From Callipepla californica brunnescens (Eukaryota > Chordata > Aves > Galliformes > Odontophoridae): a stretch of 64,000 nt of DNA. Under the pieces are notes generated by a model that saw only the letters and a program-made list of their open reading frames with translations, did no database searches and was not told the DNA's origin. Made by a program: the position numbers and the translations under genes. Each line of letters starts with the position of its first letter. Position 1 is the first letter of the stretch. The stretch spans positions 34,539,502 through 34,603,501 of the forward strand of contig JALIRH010000004.1 in assembly GCA_023055505.1 (NCBI GenBank), written 5' to 3'. This document shows positions 51,701-64,000 of the stretch, one piece after another.

Positions 51701-52433
51701 ACACAGCAGAATGTTTACCAGGAAGGAGAAGAAGACAGTAGCTCTATGTCCTTTCCCTGTATGTATCTTCTATACATCTCTGCTCTCATTCTCTCACCTA
51801 AGCAGTTCCTCCAACCAGCACTGGCTGTACCTTACTACATACACGCATGAATATCATTAACAAGCCATTAAATGATCTGGAAACTTACAATTCCTGATGA
51901 ACAATAAAATGCAATGTAGAATTGCACCATTTTTTTTACCATCCAAAGTCCTCCTAATGTTTTCTTGGCTTTATAAGTGCACAGCAGCAAAATGCTCAAT
52001 CATTTCTATATGATAAACTGGAAAACTGCATTATGATATGACGGACACAGAACATTTCACTATGTAGCCAGCTGAAAGGAAAGAAGGCTCTGGTCCTCTT
52101 TATTGCTTTGTCTTTTCATTTTTTCATTTAAACTCTTCTGACCCAAATCACCACATGGTATCACCTTACTTATGCCTGGGGGAAAAGCATACATCCAGCT
52201 GCTAAAGGCCACTGATACCTTGTAAATTGTTTCTGATAGAAACTGTGCCCCACAAGTAGGAAGATCTGAAAGTGTGACAGATCTGACAAAAAGATAGCCC
52301 CACAAAATTACTACATTAACAAACATACCTGAGCAGAAGCCCAGACTTCTAAATCTCTGAGTACTTGTCTATTTTGCCTCTTGACAGTAACTAGCTTGGA
52401 GCAAATCTAAATAATCTAAACAATATAAATAAA

Positions 52434-52500
52434 GATTCACAGAATCAGAAATGTAGGGGTTGGAAGGGACCTCTAGGGATCATCTAGTCCAAAAGCTGGA
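52434..52500 (-). mobile_element. CR1 LINE 3' tail
   Basis: The plus strand reads GATTCACAGAATCAGAAATG, then GGGTTGGAAGGGACCTCTAG and GATCATCTAGTCC, the reversed CR1 3' end. About 65 bp remain, inside the STON2 intron. Confidence 0.8.
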
Positions 52501-52974
52501 CACAAACCTATAAAGCCTGCTTCTGCAAGCTTTCCTGTTTATCACAGTTCTGTTAATGGCAGAGAGTCACATGTTACTGCTGCAGACATCAGTCTAAATT
52601 TCTCTAAAAATTTTGCTGAACAAGGATACCGTAGAAAAGTACCTCAGAATTTATCTATAAAAATCTGTAACTCAAAGTACCACAGCTGTCCTGGGAATGG
52701 GAAGCTAATGTTTATTTGCACAGAGAGTGTCCCTGAGAGGATAACAGTTATTACCTCCATATGCTTCCCGTGTACCTCTGCTATCAATCAGTGTTGGCAG
52801 CGTTTAGGGAGTACTCGGAAATGCTCTCTCCCAACCTGCAGGACGTTTTCCTTCCATGAGATTCAGAACAAATTTTAGAGACAAAAAAGAGACCATTGCC
52901 TCTTCCCCAGTTAGGACATGAGGGGCAGAAAGCCCTGAATCCTTTGAGCACCAACACTCAGCAGGCTGTAAGGT

Positions 52975-53040
52975 ATGACGGCTCTGAAAGTGATGCCTCC
53001 TGTTTTGTTGTGTTGGCCCACAATCTGTTTCTCCAGCTTG
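52975..53040 (+). mobile_element. Possible terminus of a chicken-type mariner (Galluhop-like)
   Basis: GGCTCTGAAAGTGATGCCTC followed by CTGTTTTGTTGTGTTGGCCC and ACAATCTG resembles the terminal repeat and first bases of the mariner family common in chicken. Similarity stops after about 60 bp and no transposase is present. It is recalled from memory, not aligned. Confidence 0.45.
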
Positions 53041-54859
53041 CTGAACTGTCAATTAAAGAAGTTCTGTTTTTAACTTTATGATTTACAGCACAGCTTACAA
53101 GTATTTCAGAACAATCATTACTGGCTAAGTAACTTGCAGGCACAAGGTAAAGTTACTGTCCTGCTTGCTGTGGTTCCCTTTCTTATTCCTCCTCCTTCCA
53201 CTTGAAAGGCTTCTCAGATTATGTTAAATGGATTCATCATTGTATTTTCACTATATTTTGTCACATTCTATCAAGACATCTGTTTGAACTTGGGTATCTA
53301 CATGCAGGCTATGTAAATAGGTGATTAAACCTAGTTCTGTCCCAAATCTGCAGTAGTTCTAATACGAAACACCGAAGAGCTTGTTCCCAGCAGTGGGTTA
53401 ATGATTACTTAAATATGATTCCTGTTGCTTGGCTAGCTACTGCAAATTCATTGTGAGCCTCCCAAAAAGTTTAATCATTAAAATAAGATTAATCATCTGA
53501 AGTTACAAGGATGTTATACCACAGAGATTCCAGTTCTATTTAAAACATATTTCACCTGTGCTCAGTTAATTTAGCTTTACAGATCTCCAATCTTTATGAG
53601 AATTGCTATTTTTAATTTTAAATGTAAGCCATCATGCAGACACTATGCTGAAGAAGAAACACAAGCAAATTTTGTCGCAGCCTCTCATAGCTAGATTGCA
53701 GCAGACCTAATACTGCAAGGAGGTTGTTGAAGAGAAATGTCTTCCATACACCATCCTAAAGGACTCTAGAGATCAACAGTTTTTGCAAACTTTGCTGATG
53801 TTTTGACATTTTATTATTATTCTATACCTACAGAAAATTTGTGGGAGGTAAAACTACCATAATTCAGGCACTGGTGCCTACTGTGCTTCCTTGCTTTTAA
53901 TCATTTGCCCTGTGTCTCCTTCACTGACACTGACTCTTGCTACTGGAGAGGGAAGAGAACATCTTCCTAGCAACCGAGTCTGACCTAATTACGAGGTGTA
54001 CAGGTATCAGATTAATGCCCAGTGGAGCAGTGGTAGTTGCAGCTGGAAGTTTCATTGCAACCAGTCATGTACGTTACAACTCGAGGGCATTTTTTATGGC
54101 ACATATTTTCCTTCCCTGTTTGTCTTTACTCAATTGAAGAAATTCATTGAGCCTTGAATTAAATTAGAGTCCTGTCATTATATCTTGAGTAAAGAAAATG
54201 TTCAAGGTAACAAAATGAATTTACAACTTAGAACATTCTTGCACGATTTAATTTAACAATATTCAATATTTAATTTGTGTTATATTTACAGAATAGTTAA
54301 ACTCTGTCTCATCAAACAAAATCCAAACATTTCAGATGTGATATGAAACAAGTGAAACAGTATTTCAGCAACTCAAAACCTAGATACAGGTAGCTCTCCT
54401 TTCCTTGTACTGATGTCTCAGCTGTGCTGCCTGGTCTCAGCTATCCCAGTAGCTTTGCACAAGCTTCATACACATCCTGCAGCCTGTAGGTAATCAAAAT
54501 GGACCTGTCTAGACAGGAAACCAAACTGAGTCTGTAACACACCTAGTGCACAAAACTGGTGTATTAGATATCTACAGTAGATGTATCTATAGTTAGAAAA
54601 TGCATTTTCCAAATATATTGTTCATGTTTTTGTCTGAAAACACTCAGAATTTGTACTAACACTTTTAGAAAGATTTACAGCGAAGAATGAAATCACAGTC
54701 TATCTGGAAATCACCTAAACACTGTAGCAAAGATAGGCCATATCATTTTGAAATAAAAGTGCCTATGTGCCTGGGGCCACAGCAAGCAAAACAGGTGGAG
54801 GCTCCAATTAATACATTTATCACTTCAACAGCAAATTCCAAATTAGACATAGTTCATAG

Positions 54860-55070
54860 AATCAATGTCAAAGGCTTTGCAAGTCTAGGAAGATTATGTC
54901 AACAGCCTTTCACTCATCCACCAGGCAAGTGACTCAATCACAGGAGATCAGGTAGGTCAAGGAGGACCTGCCTTTCATGAACCACACTGGCTAAGCCTGA
55001 TTCCTTGGTTGTCCTGCACATGCCATGTGAACTCCCTCAAGATAATCTGCAAGTCACAGAAGAGTCAGTC
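54860..55070 (-). mobile_element. CR1 LINE reverse transcriptase fragment
   Basis: The plus strand contains CCTTTCACTCATCCACCAGG, GATCAGGTAGGTCAAGGAGG, ACCTGCCTTTCATGAACCAC and TCCTTGGTTGTCCTGCACAT, the reversed CR1 reverse transcriptase region. No 3' tail is attached, so it is an internal remnant. Confidence 0.75.
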
Positions 55071-57761
55071 AGTGTTTTGAGGAAATTGATAGAACTTCCT
55101 GTCAGGAAGAAATCATATGATGACATTTTTAAAGCTTGGGGTTAGTTTCGCAAACTGGGGTTCACGCATTCTGAGAAAATGAAACACTTAAATACTAACT
55201 CTGACCTTAAAGATACATTGGTATCTCCTTAAACAAGGTATCAGTTCGATTTCTTTCTATAGCAGAATAAAAAGTAGCTAAAAATACTAACTATAAACAT
55301 TTACATTAACAACAAAACTATCTACTAATGTAGATCTTTATTAGCTTAAACTTTCTGGATTCATTAGAAGCCTGAAGATGGAAGACAGAGGTGGTGGAAA
55401 GGTCTAGCACTTTCAAGAAATAAAATAAATAGTATATGCTGTTTTTCTGCCTTGATGCATGAAGTGAGTTTATTTCAAGCCAGCATCCATCTTCCCTGAG
55501 CATTTTTCCCTACTTTCCATTGTTCTTTGTCTCCTTAAGGAAAATCACGCAGACAACTGCATTTAAAGAGGTGCTCATCAAAACATTTGAAATTTTTATA
55601 TAAAATTGCATGACTACTGGCTATTTCAAACTAGATAGCAGAAATAAAATATTTTAAAAGAGAACTAAACTTTTCTAGAGATAACAGGAGACATTATGTA
55701 CTCCAGGAAAAAGCATTATTTACCACTTGGAAGAAGCTTTCTTTGTGTTTTTTACTTTGTTTGCTTGCTTTTAAAGTAAAGGTTACCTTATAGACAGGAA
55801 GTAGAGTTCTTCTACATGTGAAACAATGGCAGGGAGTGGCCCCAAAACTTTTAAAGAAAGGGAGGGTTGAACATTTAAATCCTTCTGATAGACACAGATC
55901 TAGAAAACACATTCATTTCCTTCAGCTCAGTTCATGTGCTTCCATTAGCTGGCCAGAAGGTGGTACATTAAGACTAATATAACTTGAGGAAATCTTTAAG
56001 ATTTTACAAGATTTAGGAAAGATACGATGCCTGTACAAAGAGTTCACAATATATATATACGACATAAGATTATTAGTGTATAACTAGGCATCATGTGAGC
56101 CACGTTGTGATCACATCTCAGGTAAGTGGTGGAGAAAACATTTTGAAACAATATAAAAAATAATTCTATTAAACAAATACACTCATAAAGCAAACATCTT
56201 AGCAACTCAGCACACATGCATGATTCATAAACTATCAAAAAGCAACTTCATATCCACCCTTGAAGATGCAGCATAGATACAACACATATTTTTTCCACCA
56301 GGTCATCTAACTTCCTTCTCAGCAAGGTGTACTCTGTTCAGAGGACACCAAAACTACAACTACACCCCAGTTTCAGTCATTATTACTACCAGTAGAGGCT
56401 CCCAGTTTGAATAGGAGTGTATGTAAAGGCACAGAACAGAGCTGGGAAATACAAAGCCAAACTTTTTCCAGCTGACGGATCAATGTGAGAATGACAGGTT
56501 ATCTGGAGAAGAACAAATCCCTCTATGCCATCTTTCATCCAAAAGGAGAAAAGGAGAAATGAAAACAGAGGAAGAGATACTCATTTTTTAAAAGCAGTTC
56601 ATATTGAAGTATGTTAGCTAAGTGATGACAGTTTGTCTCTGAATGTACTTTGGACTTTCTGTCTATCCAGAGGTCTACTTCCCTCTCTGAGTTTAATCTC
56701 GGCAGTACATGAGAACATACGTCAGTAGTGCAACTGCTGCTGAGATGAGACAGTAGAGCTCACAGAGAGATACTCTGAGAGCAAATAAAGAAAGGGAAAT
56801 GCTACTGGTAGCCCAAGCACAGTAGCTCTTGGGTTAATGTTTCCAGAATGCTGTGGTGTTTGGTAAGCTGAGCAAATCTGAAGTCAGTCCTAAGAATGCA
56901 AAGACAGACCCACTCCATTTTGGAGGAGTCAACAGCAGCATGCTGTCTTTTGTGAAGAGCAGCTACATAAGTCTCTCATATGCAGACAATAAGGTATGTC
57001 AATCTGTCAAAATTTTATAAGCAATATGTGATGGACTGGAAACAAGCCACAGAGGTTTGCAAACCTTCTTCAGTTTCATCTTCAGTGCTTGAGATACTGC
57101 TATGTGGGATAAGCTTGACATTTGCAGTGGCAGACTGCAAGTAGAAATTTGGCAGCTAATGGATCCTCTCAGAGTTCGGGGTCCCAATAAGCAACATAAC
57201 CTCTGACTGCAAAGCTACACATTGTGCTCTTGTTCTTCAAGTTACAGATCCTAAACACAGCTGTACTACTGTAAAAGCATAGGTGTCTAACTCTTAAATA
57301 AACACAAGAAATATTTCCATACACATAGGAAAAATGGAGTCAAGAGACAACTATGTGCATTAGATATCTGAAACAGTTTCACCAGTTTAGAAACTGTACT
57401 GGTAGCAGACACAAACAGTAACACCAGTTGAGGACAATTTGGTAGTCAGTACAAAGTAACTGTCTGATCTCTGATTTCTAGCTAGGCAGCTTCTGAATCA
57501 TTTAAGCCAACAGCACCCCAACTATCTGCCCCATCCTGTACTGATTCTGTAGCAAAAAAAATCACAGGGATGTCAAATAAATGGGTGCTCAATTCACTAG
57601 TTACAAAAATGAATAGTGATGTCCACATCTGCACATCATTTTGGATGAGGCAGGACAAAGTAAATCAGGGACAAAAGTATTCTTAATAACTGATATAAAA
57701 AGATATAAAAGTAAAACTTATAGTGAAATACAAAGATTTAAATCTCTTCACTGCAGACCAA

Positions 57762-57795
57762 AAAAAAAAAAAAAAAAAGGAAAAAAAGAGAAAAA
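57762..57795 (+). repeat. A-rich tract
   Basis: A run of about 18 A followed by GGAAAAAAAGAGAAAAAAC. It could be the tail of an old retrocopy, but no source is recognisable upstream. Confidence 0.6.
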
Positions 57796-60700
57796 ACAGA
57801 CATTTGTATTTAGTATCTTCACAGCGTGTTATTGCCCAACACTTTTGGCTCCCCCCAATGCTTAAAAATAGTAGCATTAACTTCCTGATTCCTGCCCCCA
57901 AGGCATTTCCCAGGATCAAGTTTTATATCATATCAAGTCAGCAGCTCAGATTCTGTCTGCCAGATTTGTCTGTGTATCTCAAGTTATCTGGGCAAGAGGT
58001 AAACTCATATTTATACAGTGTTACCCTAAGCAATATCAAAATGATTTACAAGATATGCCATTGCTATTACTTACAAAAGAAAAAAAGAACAACAAAAATA
58101 CAAAGTCTACTTTTCCAGTTTCTAATGCAAGATTCTGTGTAAACTTAAACTACAGCTGCATGTTTTAATAGTTTTGTTACCTGTTTAACTGTGAAGAAAG
58201 ATGTGCTCCATTATGGTCCCATTAAGCAACATGACTGCTGGCTGCAAAGCAACACACTCTGGTCTCATCCATATCCATAGACAACACAGCTGAGAGCTGG
58301 AAGTTAACAGTGCTCCACTTCTGCCTGAAGCTGATGCTAGCATTTCTTCCCCTTGTAACTTGTTATGTAAACATTTTTGTTTTGTTTTGTTTTGTTTCAA
58401 AGTGCAGGAAGACATGTAACTGAGGGTAGCCTGTTTTACCAATCCTTCCCGACTGAAAGCATTTGTGAGCTCCAGGCTACAGTGAGGTTTTATGAATTAA
58501 CAAGTGAGGTGATTAATGCTGAAGTGAAAGGTGCTATGGCAAAGTCATATTTAGGAAAATGGATATAATTTTTTTTAATTCATAGAGAGATTTTTGGCAC
58601 TTAACAGAAAAGACTGAAGGAGACTAGCTGGAAATATCCCTGTAGGTGTCACTGAGGATGAATCTACCAAAGACACACCCCTACCCTCAACAAGTGATGG
58701 TAACTACAGGAGCCTGAGAAGCAGCATGATGCAAGGGATATAATACATAAATGGACTGCAAAAGGCCTATGTATCAATCTGAACAATATGACTCTCCGAA
58801 GTGACATTCAACTAAACAATTTATACTCTCTGCTCTACAAGTTTTCTCTCCATAGCAAAGTGAAAATACTGGTATAATGGAAAGTGTTAATTGCTGTTGT
58901 CAAGTGTTGATGAATAGATCATAAATCATGTTAAAGTTTGTGAGCTTTCTAAGCATCTTGCAGGATAAACAGAATATTCAAGGGATCTCTTTTAGGGAAT
59001 AAAATAACTGGAGACAGTACAAGGCATGGTCCTTGGCTGAGTAAAACTTAACTCGTGCATGCCAAGGTACTTCCTTGTGCACTGGCTGCTTGCAAACAAG
59101 CATGAGAGGAAACAGAAAGGTGAAGAAACAGCAATAAATATATGGCCCTGAAATCAAAGACTGGATGCCTAAGCACAGCACTGTCTGTGAACTGAAAGGA
59201 GAAATGCCAGGAATTTGCTTCCTACTTTTTTCCTCCTCTAGGCTGAGATGCAGAGCACTACCCACAGCATTTACAAGCAAGAAGCATTCCACCAAAAATA
59301 TGGGAGGTAAGCCAAAATGGCCTCTAGTATCAATCAGCAATACTATCTCTCCTGAGATCTCAGCACGATAATGCTATTATTTTGAAAGTGACAGAGTATA
59401 TGGCATGGTTTCCTCTGCCAAGATTGACCTAGTATTAACTGGGGAAAAACTGATCATATTTAGAAAGAACATCTTCTATCAGGTTTTGATGCTGATAGTT
59501 TGGAAATGATCGTATGAATTAGTGATTTAAAATATAGTCATTTTTGAGTGCATCTGCCTTGAAAAATGTTGGAACGCTAAAAATTACTATCTGGCAGACA
59601 TGTTATTATATGAAACATAATACTAAAAACATCCCTGTAATTATGTTAGACAAAAACACCAAACTATTTCATGCCTCTTTTTGCTTGAAGTAGACAGCAT
59701 GGAGTGAGACAAAGAAAGGCCTGAGACAGTGAGTTGAAGTGCTGAGATGGTGGGAGAAAATTAGATAAGAGATTTGGGAGCTTTTCCAGGGCTGTGAGGT
59801 AAACATGGGACTGCTTCTCAACCTGTGGCTGTAAGGGTGTAAAGACTGTGATTACATGCACTTCCAAACTGTGCTACTGAAAGACCTAAATATTTGCTGA
59901 AGGAGAAATTGGGAAGAAAAAATATGGCCTACAGGGTTCAATCCCAAAGAAGAAAAGTTTCCACTGAGTGAAAATACAGAGAGAAACACTTAGGTTTCCA
60001 AACAGTACAGAGATCTTGCTCAAACAGGTACTGCAATGTGCTTTTTATGGTTAGATAATTGCAGACACAAACTACAGCTTCATTTTCAGAATCTGTATTA
60101 GGCTCTGGCTGAAGCAGTTGCAGGGCTGTCAGGGTTCTGCATAGCTCATTTTCACCTCTTGAGGTTTTTAAAGATGTGTTCTGGACGTATGCTAAGCAAG
60201 AATGTTTAAGGGTGACAGGACAAAAAAAGAAATATTCCCATTTGTAGTAACCTAACGTTACCCTCCTACACAGTGACACTTAAAGACTCCTCTCAGTTTT
60301 TGTCCATCCAGAAAAACTACAGTGGTGTCACAAGGGCTGTTGTGGAAATTGCTTTCAACAGCATGGCTGTATCAGAAACCACAGCTCACGGTGGCCCTGC
60401 CAGACTGACTTTACAGTCACACTGAGACAAGGACTGCCAACTGCTGAAACAAATGGATTCAATCCAGCTTCATACAAGCATGACAAAAGGATTTCCAAGG
60501 ATGATAAAAGACACAGAAAACTTGACAGTGTGCTCATCTAAATGAACGTCAGTTAACTGCACCTGCTATAAGGCAGGACTCAGTTTCTGAGTCCAGTTAT
60601 CATTGTGCAATACCATCAGCCCCTCAGCTCCATCTCTAAGGAAGCTGCTGATGACTCCGGCTATTCTAAGGGTATGAATGGTTTTATGATGCACTGCTCT

Positions 60701-63700
60701 GACTGGTGAGGCCATTCCCCTCATTTCACACTCATCTATTCCAGGTCTGTGACTCTCCTAGAATGGCCTTTTCCTTCAGGCCAGGCTCCCACCATAAAGG
60801 CCCAGCTGTTGCAGCTATTCACAATTACAGGAAGTGAATAGAACCAAATACCAGGCTGTTATCTTATGTCATTTGAAGTCATGTTTTTCCATTTTGCCTG
60901 TGTGTGTGGAGCCACCACAGAACACAGGATTACTTAGGGTCACTCCATAGAAGTAGCCAAACAGGAGTAAAGCAACAAGCCTGTACCAGAAGAGAAAGGC
61001 CTGGGCCCTACTGATAAATGAAAGTGTCTGACCGAAAGAGAAACATGCATGCAGAAGAGAAAGAAATGACCCATAACATTACTGTAGTGTTCTGTGGTGA
61101 GAAGTGAAAAGGAAACCAATGCTTCCTTTTTCTTTACATTAATTTTGATTTTACATTTCTTGTCTCTAGGCATCTTCCTTCCAAACTACAGCTCTTCACA
61201 TTGGCATAATGCAGACTGTACAGGACACAAATTTCCTTATGCTGGCCCTGCACAACTTATCAGCTCTGCTGATTTCTTTTCCTGCTGTTAAGTCTCAGCT
61301 ACCCCTATCACCACGCAGCCTCAGCTGTGCATCCTCTTTCTTACCCAAATGAAGCTCTGCATTCTTTTGATGGGGTGCAGACAGTGTAAAAATACAGAAG
61401 AGACCTAGCAGGTCTTCAGGAGAAGGACAATATGAGGGGGGAAAAAAAAAAAGGAGAAGGTGATGAGAAACTTTACCACCTTTATCAGGCAGTCCCTACA
61501 GGCTTGTGTAGCTTTGGCAGCTGCTGAGAGACAAGGGCTGGGAGCAGAATGTGACCAATGGAAAGGAAAACAAAAGGGGCCCCATAGCTGCTGTGCCCTG
61601 TAAACAAAGCACAGCTTTCTGAGTCCATGTGAGATTTTGCAGAAGAGCCCTGGAAGTTCCAAGGTCTGCCAAAAGGAAGAGTGATGATCAGAGAAATGAG
61701 GAGTGTGGGATAACAAAATGATAAGAGGACTCTGACTACAGAGCATGAAAAGAAAGATACACTCTAAAATGAAAAATAATTAGTAATTTATTCCTATAAA
61801 AAGATCAAATAGACATTCAAATGGCAACATTGACAATGGGCAACAGGTACAGATAATCAAAGCCCCTAAAGAAGTGTTTTAATGAGCTCTGGCACTGACT
61901 GCTGCAGGAGAGGAGTTACTTGAAAAAGTCAACACTGCTATGGATAAGAACAACTGTCTCGTTTCACTAGTGAGCATTATGTTCTAATGTCCCAAGAAAT
62001 AAACTGAGTACTGCCTGGGAAAATGGGATTATTCTTCATTAATATAGTATTGCAGAACTGTTCTAGTACAAGGAAATGAGGGACAGGATCTTTCTTTAAC
62101 CCACTGGCTTACTTAGATATGGTGGGAGTAAAGTGCCAAGATAGAGGTCAAATAGAAATGTACCCTCAGCTGACTTCCTCTAGGTTAAGAAGTTTCAAAA
62201 AGACATGTTCTGGGCTCAGGAAAATGATGCAATCTGCTCAATGTTTTCTTTCTCCAGGGACTGCAGGTCACAGATTCATGCCATGCATGCAGGACATGCG
62301 AAGATCATACAGTGGAAACAAAAAGGCACACCCTGAGGACAAGGAGGTACACCTTGCAGAAGGCTCTGAATTTGAACTCTCACATGAGATGGTATTTCTT
62401 AAAGGATTTGTTAAGGAACAAAAGTCTGATCACTGGAAATTATGAAGGAGAACTCTGCTCTTGTGGCTTAATGAAAGTATGTTTATGCATGGGACAGGGA
62501 AAGAGGTTGTACTTGAAGGGAGTGTGTTTACTTGAACCAGAATTCTAATGCTTAGAAACGCTGACAGCTTGGAAGATTAAATCCTGTATTTACTAACTCA
62601 GCAGTATTCTTTCCACTAAATTTCCCCATCATCTGACCACCTCAACATAAGGGGCAGCTTGGAAAACAAGATATCTGCCTGGCATGTGGCTAAACCTGTG
62701 GCTGAACTCTCTCAGCTGGATACAAACCGAACCGTGCCTTAGCATCAAGGCAACCGATGACTTCGGTTATAAAAACTGGATTCCCTTGAAGCAGACCAAA
62801 TGCCAGCTCTTTTACCATAGAATCTGCAGCTGTCAGATGGCAGTAGCCTGACCTTGTGGGGCCACACTGTGCCACACAGCCCTGTGGGCGAGCCAGGCTC
62901 CCTGTAAATCTTTCTGAGGCATCAGGAAGCAATTACTGAATCCCAGCAAAACCTAATTATGCCCCCTCTCCTCCATCATGAACTATCATTTAGGAGAAGT
63001 CAGAATTATTTTTCTCATCTCTCCCCTACAGTTTAAACAGAAATTGTGGGATTTTTTTTTCCTTTCAACTTTTAGCCCTGTTCACTCCTCTCTTTGTGCT
63101 GGGTCTTTTGTCCTGGGGAAGGGGCAGCCTAGCTTGGAGCAGCGGAAAGACAACATCAGGCAGACAATGCTGCTGTCTGCAGAGCAGACATTGGTGAATG
63201 GCATAGCGATGGGTAGACAGAAGAATTTCGACCTGTTGCTATAGCAGCGGGGTGAGACTGGAGGCAGTGCACCCAGGCTGGTGGCAGGGCCACCACTACC
63301 CCAGCGGCCCACAAGCTATGCACTGAGGCTAATGAAGGGAAGAGATGTTAACCCCTGTGTGTCCTTCTTCCACTAAGAAGAGGAGGCAGGAATTGGTAAG
63401 CAGGGTCTCCTCTGGATGGGGGAGGTGGCAGACGGGGATTTCAAGCGCTGAGCTGGAGCAAGTTAGCTGTCGCAAAACTATTTGTGAAACATTCAAGACT
63501 AGCTGCTTGTACAGACAAGCCTTGGCGCCCGTTACATGTGAATGTGAAATAGTTTGATCAAAATAATGACCACCAGACAGGTCACGAACACAGCACACAT
63601 GGAACATGCATCCTTTTGGGTCCCAAAGTGTATGGCAATGTTCTGCGTTGCAGTCATTTTTCAGGAAGCTCACAGATCAGGAATGCTAGATGTGGTTTTG

Positions 63701-64000
63701 CAGCTTTAACACACAGCAACAATCAAGCTTGCATATTTTCTCCCTTCCTCCTGCACAGACTATTACAGTGGCAGTAATTAAGAAGTCATTAATGCAAGTG
63801 GCAAAGAACAAATATAAATAGCGTTGGCAGTATTATCCTCCATAAATTTAGGTTAGAGGAGGGCAGTTATGTGGCCTTTAACTAACTGCAGCCTCTCAGC
63901 ATTTGCCTGTATGTATGGACAGCTCTACAGCATGCTGATTTACAGACTCCACACTAAAGACTCTTTGTACATACTGAAAACTTCTGGTTGCTTTTGTGAT

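Larger units (their letters stand above)
48782..64000 (-). other. STON2: STON2 intron upstream of the long exon (continues beyond the window)
   Basis: 15.2 kb with CR1 remnants at 52434-52500 and 54860-55070, a mariner-like end near 52975, an A-rich tract at 57762 and a (TTTTG)n run near 58377. I looked for the N-terminal STON2 segments with the other WVxF motifs on the minus strand and saw none, so they should lie above 64000. A short non-coding exon could be missed. Confidence 0.7.

Noticed and set aside
57723..58142. 139-codon plus-strand frame containing a lysine run
   Set aside because: It reads through the A-rich tract and has no domain; simple-repeat artefact.

Overview
The window is vertebrate nuclear DNA, almost certainly avian and probably from a chicken-like galliform. 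Two protein-coding genes are interrupted by many GT-AG introns. The dispersed repeats are nearly all decayed CR1 LINEs, the dominant bird retrotransposon, and there is one short match to a chicken-type mariner terminus. I recognise no Alu, B1 or L1 elements. The gene pair GTF2A1-STON2 also sits together in human 14q31. Species assignment is inference.

Layout, both genes on the minus strand. (1) 1-24438: GTF2A1, the alpha/beta precursor subunit of the general transcription factor TFIIA. All nine coding exons can be joined with consistent splice phases. They give a 377-residue protein (human: 376) that keeps the N-terminal helical domain, a polyQ/polyH and Q-rich linker, the Taspase1 cleavage motif, the acidic region and the C-terminal beta-barrel segment ending in DAEW. 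Its start lies in a CpG island (about 22.98-24.78 kb) with a consensus TATA box on the gene's strand at 24429-24437 and E-box, YY1-like and paired ETS-like motifs upstream. (2) About 24.8-41.0 kb: intergenic DNA with two CR1 pieces, a 12-bp AT tandem repeat and a GGAC/GGAT-rich patch, and no recognisable gene. (3) 41.4-64.0 kb: the 3' part of STON2 (stonin-2), a clathrin adaptor that sorts synaptotagmin. There is one very long internal exon (46946-48781), a second exon (42110-42312) and a terminal exon (41454-41537). They encode about 707 C-terminal residues, including one WVxF motif, two NPF motifs, the stonin homology domain and the mu-homology domain. The N-terminal exons are not in the window, so everything above 48781 reads as STON2 intron.

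The two genes have unrelated jobs: basal Pol II transcription and synaptic-vesicle endocytosis. Their adjacency is conserved synteny and not a functional unit. Most other open frames are chance frames in introns, in the GC-rich island or in CR1 debris. I found no convincing undescribed system. The points most worth a second look are the TATA box inside the CpG island of a gene whose product stabilises TBP on TATA, a possible second promoter-like cluster in intron 1, opposed CR1 copies inside intron 5, the Q/H repeat, a 29-base G run and a possible intron-retention C-terminus in STON2.
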